A DNA stretch of 10,578 nt from Clostridiales bacterium (lineage in GTDB: Bacteria > Bacillota > Clostridia > Christensenellales > Aristaeellaceae), in assembly GCA_022776785.1 (NCBI GenBank), contig JALFHA010000208.1:1-10578 (forward strand), written 5' to 3'. The first letter of the stretch is position 1; each line of letters opens with the position of its first letter. The position numbers were made by a program, and so were the translations under genes. This document shows, one piece after another, positions 1 through 6,154 of the stretch. The notes under the pieces were generated by a model, which worked only from the letters and a program-made list of their open reading frames with translations, had not been told where the DNA came from and ran no database searches.

Positions 1-117
1 TCCTGCTCTGAAACTGCTTTTTCTTTTGAACAATAAGGGAACATTGGGCTGCCGCCCAAACCTGCTTGAGGGATTTCATCCCTCAAACTCCCTTCTTCGC
101 TTCGCGCTTATATTCGA
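1..117. repeat. Terminal direct repeat with palindromic hairpins (left copy)
   Basis: This stretch is identical, base for base, to 10462-10578 in the same orientation. It carries two hairpins: TTGGGC/GCCCAA at 44-49 and 54-59 around a TGCC loop, and TTGAGGGA/TCCCTCAA at 66-73 and 79-86 around a TTTCA loop. A diverged relative with the same hairpin order lies at about 6214-6303. It holds no gene and sits downstream of the terminator of the first exported-protein gene. It is probably one member of a dispersed intergenic palindromic family, or the overlap of a circular contig. Confidence 0.9.
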
Positions 118-140
118 GCTTTTAAGTGCAAGACAGTATC

Positions 141-174
141 AAAAAGCGGCTCCCCGCTCATTGGGGGAACCGCT
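141..174 (-). terminator. Intrinsic terminator of the first exported-protein gene
   Basis: Read on the minus strand, an 11-bp stem (AGCGGTTCCCC paired with GGGGAGCCGCT, with one G-U pair) closes an 8-nt loop and is followed directly by TTTTT. It begins about 20 bases past the stop codon of the minus-strand gene ending at 195, so it terminates that transcript. The opposite strand has no T run, so it works in one direction only. Confidence 0.85.
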
Positions 175-194
175 CTCTTTGAAGGTTTGAAGGA

Positions 195-728
195 TTACTT
201 CGCGTTCGCAGCAGCCTTAGCCAGCGCGGCGAGCTCAGCACCAACATCGATGGTGCAGCCGGTCTTCAGGTCGGCATCATCCGGCACGCAGGTGTGATGG
301 CCGTCGCCCTTGTCGTAGGTGGGCATGTTGAGGACTTCCTCAACCGTCTTGCCGATGCACCACTGCTCGAGGGCAGCAGCCTGCTCGTACCACTCCTTGC
401 CGATGCTGGAAGCCTTCACCATGCCATAGCCTTCCTTCAGCTCGACCTTGGTCTGCGGCTCGGTGTTGGTCTCGCCGGAAACAGCGCCGGTGGCGTCGTA
501 GGCGCCCTTGCTCTGCACGACGTCGAAGCTGATGGCAACGATCTTGCCCTCGTCATCGAGCGTCACAGCGCACATGGTGGTGTTCACGCTCACGGAGCCA
601 GCCTTGTCGGCGGTCGCGGCGGTGTTGGACACGGTGGTCACAGAGCCCAAGCCGGTAGCGGCCAGAGCGCCGGTCGCAACGCACAGCAGCATCGCGGCCA
701 CGAGAGCAGCAGTCAGAATCTTCTTCAT
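195..728 (-). CDS. Exported protein of the FMN-binding-domain-like type (177 aa)
   Basis: The start is the ATG at 728: an AAGGAG box lies 10 nt upstream, and the protein then opens with a clean signal peptide (MKKILTAALV core, A-rich cleavage region near residue 24). An in-frame ATG at 752 would overlap that ribosome site and put eleven charged residues in front, so I reject it. The mature part has the pattern DEGKIVAISFDVVQ (59-72), then YGMVKASSIGKEWYEQ (101-116), and a C-terminal DADLKTGCTIDVGAEL (151-166). From memory this resembles small secreted clostridial proteins annotated as FMN-binding-domain or hypothetical. The site where an FMN-binding domain would read [ST]GA[ST]x[ST] is degenerate (TGCTID), so covalent flavin is doubtful. 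It has its own promoter and terminator. It probably acts outside the membrane; the ligand is unknown. Confidence 0.75.
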   Translation of the reverse strand: MKKILTAALVAAMLLCVATGALAATGLGSVTTVSNTAATADKAGSVSVNTTMCAVTLDDEGKIVAISFDVVQSKGAYDATGAVSGETNTEPQTKVELKEGYGMVKASSIGKEWYEQAAALEQWCIGKTVEEVLNMPTYDKGDGHHTCVPDDADLKTGCTIDVGAELAALAKAAANAK

Positions 729-755
729 GGTTTTCGATCTCCTTTTCTTCATTTG

Positions 756-773
756 CGGCGCGTTCCTGCGCCG
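756..773 (-). other. Hairpin at the 5' end of the first exported-protein mRNA
   Basis: CGGCGC and GCGCCG pair around a 6-nt loop. The hairpin lies just downstream of the promoter at 780-807 and 15-20 bases before the AAGGAG box of the gene starting at 728, so it would form the very 5' end of the transcript. There is no T run, so it is not a terminator. Such 5'-terminal hairpins often protect mRNAs from decay; that role here is inference. Confidence 0.5.
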
Positions 774-779
774 TCGTTG

Positions 780-820
780 AGGATAGTTTATCGGGCATTT
801 ATGTCAAAAGTGTGGCTTTT
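780..820 (-). promoter_or_regulatory. Promoter region of the first exported-protein gene, with shared upstream element
   Basis: Read on the minus strand there is a perfect TTGACA (802-807) and, after 16 bp, TATCCT (780-785). An overlapping reading uses TAAACT (785-790) as the -10. The 25-bp block 796-820 matches 1729-1753, upstream of the next gene, at 20 of 25 positions. In both places it lies exactly 5 bp from a TAWACT hexamer, which favours the second reading with an activator site in place of a good -35. Confidence 0.6.
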
Positions 821-872
821 CGCACGATTCCTGAAAATAATCGCCACAGTTTTGACGATTTTCTTTGCCGTG

Positions 873-1685
873 TCAGTCGATGCGGTAGGCGTGCCGCCCA
901 AGCCCGTCCCACACGGCGGAGATCACCTTCGGCGCACGCAGCGTCGCGGCGGAGGAGATATCCGTATCCTCCGCGATTTCCCCCGGGAGGTACAGGTCGT
1001 TGACGCTTGATATCGGTTTGCCGACCAGATACACGATGAGCTGCTCAAACTGCCCCGCCACAGCGCGGATCGCCTCGGGCGCGTCCTCGCGCAGGTAATC
1101 CTCATTCTTATAGGAAAGCGTGCGGTAGCGGATCTCTGCAAAGCAGTTGTCCCGGATGGTGAATTCCAGCGCGACCTGCTCGCCCCCATCCTCCATGTAG
1201 GTGCCGCGGTAGGTGCCGTCGGCATAGGGCTCGGCAGCGGGCAGCTTGGTGGTGTCCACCAGCTTGTAGGGGTGACGGTTGAGCGCATCCCAGAGCGCAG
1301 AAATCAGCTTGGAGGACTGCATCGTCGCCGTGGTCACAGCGTCCACATCGTCCACGATATCGTAGGGCGTGTAGAGGTCGTCAATCGCATCCACGCCCTT
1401 GCCCACGAGGTAATCCGCAAGCTGGCGGTACTGGCGCAGCGTCGCCTTCTGCGCGTCGCTGGCGTCCTCGCTCATGTAGTCGCCGTCCTTGTATTTAACG
1501 CTGCGGTAGATGACGGACTTGAACATCTCGTTCTCCAGCTCAAACTGAATGGCAATCTGCTCGATGCCCCCGTCATAATAAAAGCCACGGTAAATGCCGT
1601 CGGCGTAGCTCTGTGCCGCAAGCACCTGCGCCGGGAGGATGCACAGGAGCAGCGCAGCCAGTACAGACCCGATAAAGCGCTTCAA
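873..1685 (-). CDS. Exported protein with two tandem FMN-binding-like domains (270 aa)
   Basis: The start is a TTG at 1685, behind a GGAAGGGGG ribosome site about 10 nt upstream; it gives a full signal peptide with probable cleavage near residue 24 (QVLAA-QS), and the next in-frame Met is at 54. The mature protein is two copies of one domain, residues 27-140 and 154-267, offset by exactly 127 residues without gaps and about 46% identical by my hand alignment (52/114). Each copy runs from YADGxYRGxY through DYLVGK-like and DLYxP blocks to ISAxWDxLxRHxY. The stretch before the last block (DAVTTATMQSS, 115-125; DISSAATLRAP, 242-252) sits where FMN-binding domains carry D-x-x-[ST]GA[ST]x[ST]. The flavin-acceptor Ser/Thr is Gln in copy 1 and Arg in copy 2, so covalent FMN is unlikely. 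A periplasm-side or wall-side binding or sensing role is inferred. No terminator is visible between it and the next minus-strand gene, so read-through is possible. Confidence 0.75.
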   Translation of the reverse strand: MKRFIGSVLAALLLCILPAQVLAAQSYADGIYRGFYYDGGIEQIAIQFELENEMFKSVIYRSVKYKDGDYMSEDASDAQKATLRQYRQLADYLVGKGVDAIDDLYTPYDIVDDVDAVTTATMQSSKLISALWDALNRHPYKLVDTTKLPAAEPYADGTYRGTYMEDGGEQVALEFTIRDNCFAEIRYRTLSYKNEDYLREDAPEAIRAVAGQFEQLIVYLVGKPISSVNDLYLPGEIAEDTDISSAATLRAPKVISAVWDGLGRHAYRID

Positions 1686-1717
1686 AACAGAAAATCCCCC
1701 TTCCGAATAGTCTTTTC

Positions 1718-1753
1718 AGTATACCGTTTATTTATGGCAAAACCGTGTCTTTT
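1718..1753 (-). promoter_or_regulatory. Upstream region of the tandem-domain gene with shared 25-bp element
   Basis: Minus-strand TATACT (1718-1723) is a good -10, but nothing resembling TTGACA lies 16-18 bp before it. Instead the 25-bp block 1729-1753 (containing TTTTGCCATAAAT) repeats the block at 796-820 at 20 of 25 positions and with the same 5-bp gap to the hexamer. This suggests one common regulator for the two exported-protein genes. Confidence 0.55.
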
Positions 1754-1783
1754 TGGTTGTTTTCCCGAAATTCCCACACAAAA

Positions 1784-1813
1784 TTGACAACCCCCCGCGA
1801 AAGCCTTTACAAT
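1784..1813 (+). promoter_or_regulatory. Promoter of the two-component operon
   Basis: A perfect TTGACA (1784-1789), an 18-bp spacer and TACAAT (1808-1813, 5 of 6) form a housekeeping-type promoter about 50 bases before the response regulator start. It diverges from the promoter of the minus-strand exported-protein gene in the same 177-bp spacer. Confidence 0.7.
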
Positions 1814-1832
1814 ATCATCGCCATATTTTCGC

Positions 1833-1856
1833 GCACGCTTCGCGTGCAGACGGAGG
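1833..1856 (+). promoter_or_regulatory. Leader hairpin and ribosome binding site of the response regulator
   Basis: GCACGC/GCGTGC (1833-1838 and 1842-1847) can form a 6-bp stem with a 3-nt loop in the short mRNA leader. CGGAGG (1851-1856) follows 3 bases later, with 6 nt to the ATG at 1863. The hairpin leaves the ribosome site free and has no T run, so it is not a terminator. Confidence 0.5.
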
Positions 1857-1862
1857 CCTTTC

Positions 1863-2546
1863 ATGAACCCGATTCTCGTGGTGGACGACAATGAGCAGAT
1901 TCTCGAGATCCTGTCCCGATACATCAGGGCCGAGGGGGGGACATGCCTGAGCGCACACACCGGCGAGGAGGCGCTCACCGTGTTCGACGCGGCCTCGCCC
2001 GCGCTGATTCTGCTGGACATCATGCTCCCCGGCATGGACGGGCTGGAGGTCTGCCGCCGCATCCGTTCGGTTTCCAGCGTGCCCATCCTGATGATTACGG
2101 CGCGGGACGAGGACGCAGACCGCATTCTGGGGCTGGATATCGGCGCGGACGACTACATCATCAAGCCCTTCTCCCCCGGCGAGGTGATGGCGCGCATCCG
2201 GGCCGTTCTGCGTCGGCTGCCCGCGCCCGACGCGCAGGAGACGCTCGTCATCGGCACGCTCTCCATCCATTTGCCCTCGCTGAGCGTGATGCTCGGCGGG
2301 CACAAGCTCAATCTCACCCGCCGCGAAACGGAGCTGCTCTACACGCTGGCCTCCTCGCCGGGGCGCGTGTTCACGCGAGACAACCTGCTCACGCTCGTCT
2401 GGGGCTATGAGCATGTGGGCAACTACCGCGCCGTCGATTCGCACATCAAGCGTCTGCGGCAGAAGCTGGACGCCTATCCGCACGACTTTTTCACCATTGC
2501 CACGGTATGGGGCACGGGCTACAAGTTCGAGAGGCTGCTGCCATGA
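1863..2546 (+). CDS. OmpR/PhoB-family response regulator (227 aa)
   Basis: This is a DNA-binding response regulator, the output half of a two-component system. The receiver domain spans about residues 3-118: acidic pocket D8-D9, phosphoacceptor D52 in LLDIMLPGMDG, conserved T79 and K101 (KPF). A winged-helix effector domain spans about 126-224, with the usual TRRETELLYTLA and VDSHIKRLRQKL helices and a WGTGYKF wing. Length and order are standard for the family and nothing key is missing. It is transcribed from the promoter at 1784-1813, and its stop overlaps the kinase start (ATGA), showing co-translation with its partner. Its targets are unknown. The two adjacent exported-protein genes, which share an upstream element, are the nearest candidates by position, which is inference only. 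Confidence 0.95.
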   Translation: MNPILVVDDNEQILEILSRYIRAEGGTCLSAHTGEEALTVFDAASPALILLDIMLPGMDGLEVCRRIRSVSSVPILMITARDEDADRILGLDIGADDYIIKPFSPGEVMARIRAVLRRLPAPDAQETLVIGTLSIHLPSLSVMLGGHKLNLTRRETELLYTLASSPGRVFTRDNLLTLVWGYEHVGNYRAVDSHIKRLRQKLDAYPHDFFTIATVWGTGYKFERLLP

Positions 2547-4015
2547 AGAAAAAGGGACGGCTTCACCTGTCCATCCGCCTGCGGCTGATGGTGCTGTTCA
2601 TGGCGCTGCTCATCGCCTTCACGGTGATTCAGAACCTGCTCTACACGGCGCTGATGCGCAGACAGATGATCTCTCACTACACCCTGTCCATGCAGCGGGA
2701 CGCCTACGCCATCTCGCAGAACCTCTCCGAGCTGATCGCGCCGTCGAGCTACAACGGGCTGGACGACACGCGCTTTATCGTCAGGGAGGACACACTCGCA
2801 CCATACATGGCGCTCATCGAGCAGATGACGAACTGCAACGTCTATCTCGTGGACGCGCAGCACAACGTCACCGGCTATTTTGACGGGCTGGTGCAGACGC
2901 TGCAAAACCCGCTGCTCCCCGCCTATATCGAGCAGACCATCGCGCTGGGCTTCATGGGCAAGACGCCCACGATTCAGGCCCGGGACGCCGGCGAGACGCA
3001 TCTGACCGCCTGCATGCCCGTGATGAACGCGCAGAGCCGCGTGCTCGGCGTCGTGCTGCTGGAATCGACGCTGCGCGAGCAGGGCTACACGCAGGTTCCC
3101 TCTACGACGGCATTGAGCGCCAGCGTGGCGGTATCGCTGCTGCTGTCCGTGGTGCTGGCGTTCGTCTTTTCCCGGCAGTTTACGCGGCCGATTTCCCGGC
3201 TGCAAAAGACCGCGCTGGCGCTGTCCGGCGGGCAGTACGAGGCGCGCACACAGGTCGCCTCGCGGGATGAAATCGGCTCGCTTGCCCGCTCGATGGATAT
3301 CCTCGCCGAGCGCCTGGAGGCGGCCCGCCAGCGCGATGAGCGCCTGCGCAGCCAGCAGCAGGTGTTCTTCTCGAACATTTCCCACGAGCTCAAGACGCCG
3401 GTCACGGTCATCCGCGGTTCGCTGGAGGCGCTGCGCGACGGCGTGATTGCTGACGGGCAGGGCGTGCAGGACGCCTATGCGCAGATGATCGCCGAAAGCT
3501 GCTGGCTTCAAAGGCTGATTCAGGACCTGCTGGAGCTCTCGCGCCTGCAAAGCGTCGATTTCTCGCTGACGACGGCGGATCTCGACCTGCGCGAGTTGCT
3601 GGGCGACGTCGCCATGAGCGCGCACGCGCTCTGCGAGCGCAAGGGCGTTGTCTTCTGCTGTGACGAGCCGGAGCGCGCCTATCCCTTCCATGGCGATTAC
3701 ACCCGCCTGCGGCAGATGCTTCTGGCCGTCGTGGACAATGCGGTCAAGTTCACGCCGCCCGGCAAGGGCCTGCGCATGGCGCTGTGCGGCGAGCAGCCGG
3801 AGATCATCATCGCCGACGAGGGCATCGGCATTCCCACGCAGGAGCTTGAGCACATCTTCGACCGCTTCTATCACACGCGCTCCTCCTCGCAGGACAGTAC
3901 CGGCCTCGGGCTGTCCATCGTGCAGGAGATCGCCCGCCGCCACGGCGTCACCATCCGCGTGGACAGCCGCGAGGGCGAAGGGACGACGTTTACGTTCCTC
4001 TTCCCGAAGGGCTGA
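2543..4015 (+). CDS. Membrane sensor histidine kinase (490 aa)
   Basis: The start is the ATG at 2543, overlapping the regulator stop in ATGA and preceded by GAGAGG; an upstream in-frame ATG at 2507 lies inside the regulator gene and is not needed. Layout: TM helix about 12-36; extracytoplasmic domain about 41-188, ending in a Cache/PAS-like strand pattern (LTACMPVMNAQSRVLGVVLLE); TM about 191-210; HAMP linker about 211-263 (RPISRLQKTALALSGGQY, SRDEIGSLARSMD); HisKA with phosphoacceptor H281 in ISHELKTPV; ATPase domain with N box around N399 (DNAVKF), DEGIGI (425-430), FDRFY (439-443) and GLGLS (454-458). All catalytic motifs are intact. It should autophosphorylate on H281 and pass phosphate to D52 of the regulator. 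The sensor domain gives no clear ligand; it has two cysteines (C98, C157). Confidence 0.95.
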   Translation: MKKKGRLHLSIRLRLMVLFMALLIAFTVIQNLLYTALMRRQMISHYTLSMQRDAYAISQNLSELIAPSSYNGLDDTRFIVREDTLAPYMALIEQMTNCNVYLVDAQHNVTGYFDGLVQTLQNPLLPAYIEQTIALGFMGKTPTIQARDAGETHLTACMPVMNAQSRVLGVVLLESTLREQGYTQVPSTTALSASVAVSLLLSVVLAFVFSRQFTRPISRLQKTALALSGGQYEARTQVASRDEIGSLARSMDILAERLEAARQRDERLRSQQQVFFSNISHELKTPVTVIRGSLEALRDGVIADGQGVQDAYAQMIAESCWLQRLIQDLLELSRLQSVDFSLTTADLDLRELLGDVAMSAHALCERKGVVFCCDEPERAYPFHGDYTRLRQMLLAVVDNAVKFTPPGKGLRMALCGEQPEIIIADEGIGIPTQELEHIFDRFYHTRSSSQDSTGLGLSIVQEIARRHGVTIRVDSREGEGTTFTFLFPKG

Positions 4016-4044
4016 CAACAGCACACAGGCCAAAAACAGATTGA

Positions 4045-4080
4045 CGGGTATCCCTGCGCGGGATACCCGGTCATTCTATT
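4045..4080. terminator. Bidirectional terminator between the kinase and yczE-type genes
   Basis: CGGGTATCCC (4045-4054) and GGGATACCCG (4060-4069) form a perfect 10-bp stem around TGCGC. A T-rich stretch follows on the plus strand (TCATTCTATTTCTA), and on the minus strand the stem is followed by TCAATCTGTTTTT. It lies between the kinase stop at 4015 and the convergent gene's stop at 4090, so it can end both transcripts. Confidence 0.85.
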
Positions 4081-4089
4081 TCTATGTCC

Positions 4090-4755
4090 TCATTCTCCTT
4101 CATAGAAGCCTTTTACCCGCTCGCCCACCGCTGCAATCGCCGGGCCGAGGCAGAAGCCCGTCACCACGGTTGTCAGGCCCACGGTCGAGCCGAGCAGAAA
4201 GCCCAGCGTCATCACGCCCACATCCCAGCACATGCGCACCGCGCGGAAGGACATGTGCCTCGTATGCGCAGCGATGATCTGCGGCACGCCGTCGTATGGC
4301 GCCACGCCGAGATCGACGACCATATAAATGGAAGCGGCCAGCAGAAACAGCGCCATCGTTGGCACAAAGACGGCCAGACGCACCGGCAGCGTCATCGCCG
4401 AAAGCGCGGGAAAGCGATCGAACACGACCATAAAAAACTCCGCGATATAGCCCACGAAGACCATGTTGGCCACCGTACCCGCTCCGATGCGGCCGGGATC
4501 GAAGCGGATGACGACGAGCAGCAGCAGCGCGTTGAGCAGGAGCTGCCATGTGCCAAAGGGGATGCCCAGCAGGCGGCTGAAGCCCAGGTTCATGCACGAG
4601 CACGGGTCCGTGCCCATGCCGATGCGGTCAAATACCGCCACGCACAGACCCATCGCCGCTACGGAGAGCGCAAGGGAAACGAGCCTGCGGCCCATCCTTG
4701 GCCGTCTCATGCCGGAGAGCAGCCCCGCCGCGCGGCGCTTCCATTGGGTTGTCAT
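4090..4755 (-). CDS. YczE-type integral membrane protein (221 aa)
   Basis: A polytopic membrane protein with five or more hydrophobic segments (about residues 24-43, 70-85, 92-112, 125-149, 175-209). I recognise the YczE/YyaS group from GMGTDPCSCMNLGFSRLLGIPFGT (split here as GMGTDPCSC and LGFSRLLGIPFGTWQLLLN, residues 46-74) and the second half-repeat around DLGVAPYDGVPQI, a GxxPxD-like pattern seen twice. Start: ATG at 4755 with GAGGAA 8 nt upstream. It has its own promoter (4814-4842) and shares the terminator at 4045-4080. The molecular function of the group is unsettled; in Bacillus a member lies beside sfp and affects lipopeptide production. Neither of its neighbours explains it, and it may simply be a bystander. 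Confidence 0.85.
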   Translation of the reverse strand: MTTQWKRRAAGLLSGMRRPRMGRRLVSLALSVAAMGLCVAVFDRIGMGTDPCSCMNLGFSRLLGIPFGTWQLLLNALLLLVVIRFDPGRIGAGTVANMVFVGYIAEFFMVVFDRFPALSAMTLPVRLAVFVPTMALFLLAASIYMVVDLGVAPYDGVPQIIAAHTRHMSFRAVRMCWDVGVMTLGFLLGSTVGLTTVVTGFCLGPAIAAVGERVKGFYEGE

Positions 4756-4778
4756 TCGGTTTGTTCCTCATTTCTGGC

Positions 4779-4804
4779 CCGGCTGACTCTGCCGGACGTT
4801 TTTT
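4779..4804. other. Hairpin with T run in the yczE-type leader
   Basis: CCGGC/GCCGG (4779-4783 and 4791-4795) close a 7-nt loop, and on the plus strand TTTTTT follows at 4799-4804. As a plus-strand signal it would be a weak terminator pointing toward the transporter genes; on the minus strand it lies in the yczE-type mRNA leader. The stem is only 5 bp, so either role is uncertain. Confidence 0.35.
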
Positions 4805-4813
4805 GTGTTCCCC

Positions 4814-4842
4814 ATTATACGGCGCATCCGGGCGTTTGGCAA
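4814..4842 (-). promoter_or_regulatory. Promoter of the yczE-type gene
   Basis: On the minus strand TTGCCA (4837-4842, 5 of 6) and a perfect TATAAT (4814-4819) are separated by exactly 17 bp. The predicted start of transcription is near 4807, giving a leader of about 50 nt. This is the closest match to a housekeeping promoter in the window. Confidence 0.8.
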
Positions 4843-4896
4843 GACGCTGTGCCTACAAAATCAGAACATTTACACGAACTTTTCCAAGATTCCCCC

Positions 4897-4925
4897 TTTC
4901 TTCAGTTCGGAAACTGTGCTATACT
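4897..4925 (+). promoter_or_regulatory. phnD promoter with extended -10 and inverted repeat in the spacer
   Basis: TGC-TATACT (4917-4925) is an extended -10; the -35 position (TTTCTT, 4897-4902) is poor. An inverted repeat, CAGTT-CGGA-AACTG (4903-4916), fills the spacer between the two boxes, where a bound repressor would block polymerase. The leader is about 50 nt and ends in GAGGAGG (4967-4973), 9 nt before the phnD ATG. No riboswitch fits in it. Confidence 0.6.
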
Positions 4926-4982
4926 GAGCATGTCACCAACAAAGCACATCTGTGCCATACATGTTTGAGGAGGTTTTTTCCC

Positions 4983-6026
4983 ATGAAGAAGCTGCTTACC
5001 CTCGCTCTGGCCCTGCTGCTGTGCATCGCCTGCGTCGGCGCTATGGCTGCCGATGCCGTCTCGATGGACAAGCTGACGCTCCAGTTCGTGCCCTCCAAGG
5101 ACGCGGACGTCATCATCACCGGCACCAAGAACCTGCCGGAGCTGCTCAAGGCCGAGCTGCTTAATCAGGGCTACGACGTGAAGGACATCGAGATCTCCGT
5201 CGGCACCAGCTACGAGGCCACCGGCGAGGCCATGGCCGCGGGCACCATCGACATCGGCTGGCTGCCGGGCGGCACCTACGCCCTCTACAGCGATGAGGTG
5301 GACGTCATCCTGACCGCCACCCGTGCGGGCCTGTCCAACGACAGCACCGATCCCACCACCTGGAACGGCGAGGCCAACAAGACCCTCAAGAACGGCCCGG
5401 CCGTCACCTTCTACCGCTCCCTGATCTACGCCACCCCCTCCGCCTACGGCAAGGAGCTGGCCGCCAAGGTCAACGCGGGCGAGGCCCTGACCTGGGAAGA
5501 CCTCGAGAAGGCCAACTGGGCCGTGCTCAAGAACTCCTCCTCCGCGGGCTACATCTACCCGACCCTCTGGCTGCAGGACAACTACGGCAAGAAGCTGACC
5601 GACCTGCCCAGCGTCGTGACGCTCTCCGGCTACGGCGAGGCCTTTGCGCAGGCCGCTGCTGAGGCTGTGGACATCATCGTCTGCTACGCCGACGGCCGCA
5701 ACGACTACGAGGCCGCGTGGATTCTCCCGACCAACACCGCCGACGAGACCGGCAAGGCCGGCATGGGCCGCAGCGATTCCATCTGGAATGAGCTGAACGT
5801 CATCGGCGTGACCCCGGGCATCTACAACGACACCGTCTCCATCACCAAGGCGAACCCGGCTGTCTACAACCCCGAGTTCATCGCGGCGATGCAGAACGCC
5901 CTCATCAACGTCATCAACACGCCGGAAGGCCAGGAGATCTTCAGCGTGTACAGCCACACCGGCTACGCTGTCGCCACGGATTCCGACTACGACGGCGCGC
6001 GTGCCGCTCTGAAGGTCGCTCAGTAA
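4983..6026 (+). CDS. phnD: PhnD-type ABC transporter substrate-binding protein (347 aa)
   Basis: This is the extracytoplasmic binding protein of a phosphonate/phosphite/organophosphate importer. Start: ATG at 4983 behind GAGGAGG, giving a signal peptide (MKKLLTLALALLLC..., cleavage near AMA-AD at 22-24). The mature part follows the family: FVPSKDADV at 35-43, the AMAAGTIDIGWLPGGTYAL block (84-101), the conserved NSSSAGYIYPTLWL (184-197) matching the NSTSG(F/Y) loop that holds the phosphonate group in E. coli PhnD, and the closing MQNALINVINTPEGQEIF region. Cys17 lies in LLCIAC, which is not a standard lipobox, so membrane anchoring is unclear. The ATPase and permeases follow downstream after a strong terminator. 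The ligand cannot be read from sequence: phosphonate, phosphite or a small phosphoester are all possible. Confidence 0.9.
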   Translation: MKKLLTLALALLLCIACVGAMAADAVSMDKLTLQFVPSKDADVIITGTKNLPELLKAELLNQGYDVKDIEISVGTSYEATGEAMAAGTIDIGWLPGGTYALYSDEVDVILTATRAGLSNDSTDPTTWNGEANKTLKNGPAVTFYRSLIYATPSAYGKELAAKVNAGEALTWEDLEKANWAVLKNSSSAGYIYPTLWLQDNYGKKLTDLPSVVTLSGYGEAFAQAAAEAVDIIVCYADGRNDYEAAWILPTNTADETGKAGMGRSDSIWNELNVIGVTPGIYNDTVSITKANPAVYNPEFIAAMQNALINVINTPEGQEIFSVYSHTGYAVATDSDYDGARAALKVAQ

Positions 6027-6038
6027 TCGCTCCCTCTG

Positions 6039-6072
6039 CGGGCGGCTTCCGCTTGGAAGCCGCCCGTTTTTT
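6039..6072 (+). terminator. Strong intrinsic terminator after phnD
   Basis: A perfect 12-bp stem (6039-6050 with 6055-6066, GC-rich, GCTT loop) is followed by six Ts (6067-6072). It lies 12 bases after the phnD stop and in front of phnC, so much transcription from the phnD promoter should stop here. It probably keeps the binding protein in excess over the membrane components. Confidence 0.9.
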
Positions 6073-6154
6073 GAAAAGCCTCCTTTTCCGCCAATGCGGT
6101 TCTTCGACCAAAGCATTTCTTCTGGTTTTCTCGTTGGTTCATCATCAACTCACC

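Noticed and set aside
2519..4033. A 504-codon open frame antisense to the kinase gene, and similar long open frames at 4084-4968 (+), 4902-6116 (-), 7067-8035 (-) and 7965-8915 (-)
   Set aside because: They mirror real genes with complete domains, their translations are rich in Arg, His, Ala and Gly as expected from GC-biased shadow frames, and they show no family motif or supported start.
4869..4885. PhoP-box-like pair TTTACA-N5-TTTTCC upstream of the phnD promoter
   Set aside because: Only the first hexamer fits the TT(A/C/T)A(C/T)A pattern and no further copies follow at 11-bp spacing, so phosphate control is not supported by sequence.
4698..4982. In-frame upstream extension of phnD
   Set aside because: It would run through the phnD promoter and the yczE-type gene start; the ATG at 4983 has a strong ribosome site and opens a signal peptide.
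4926..4982. Riboswitch or structured leader before phnD
   Set aside because: The leader is about 50 nt, and I see no conserved aptamer or terminator/antiterminator pair.
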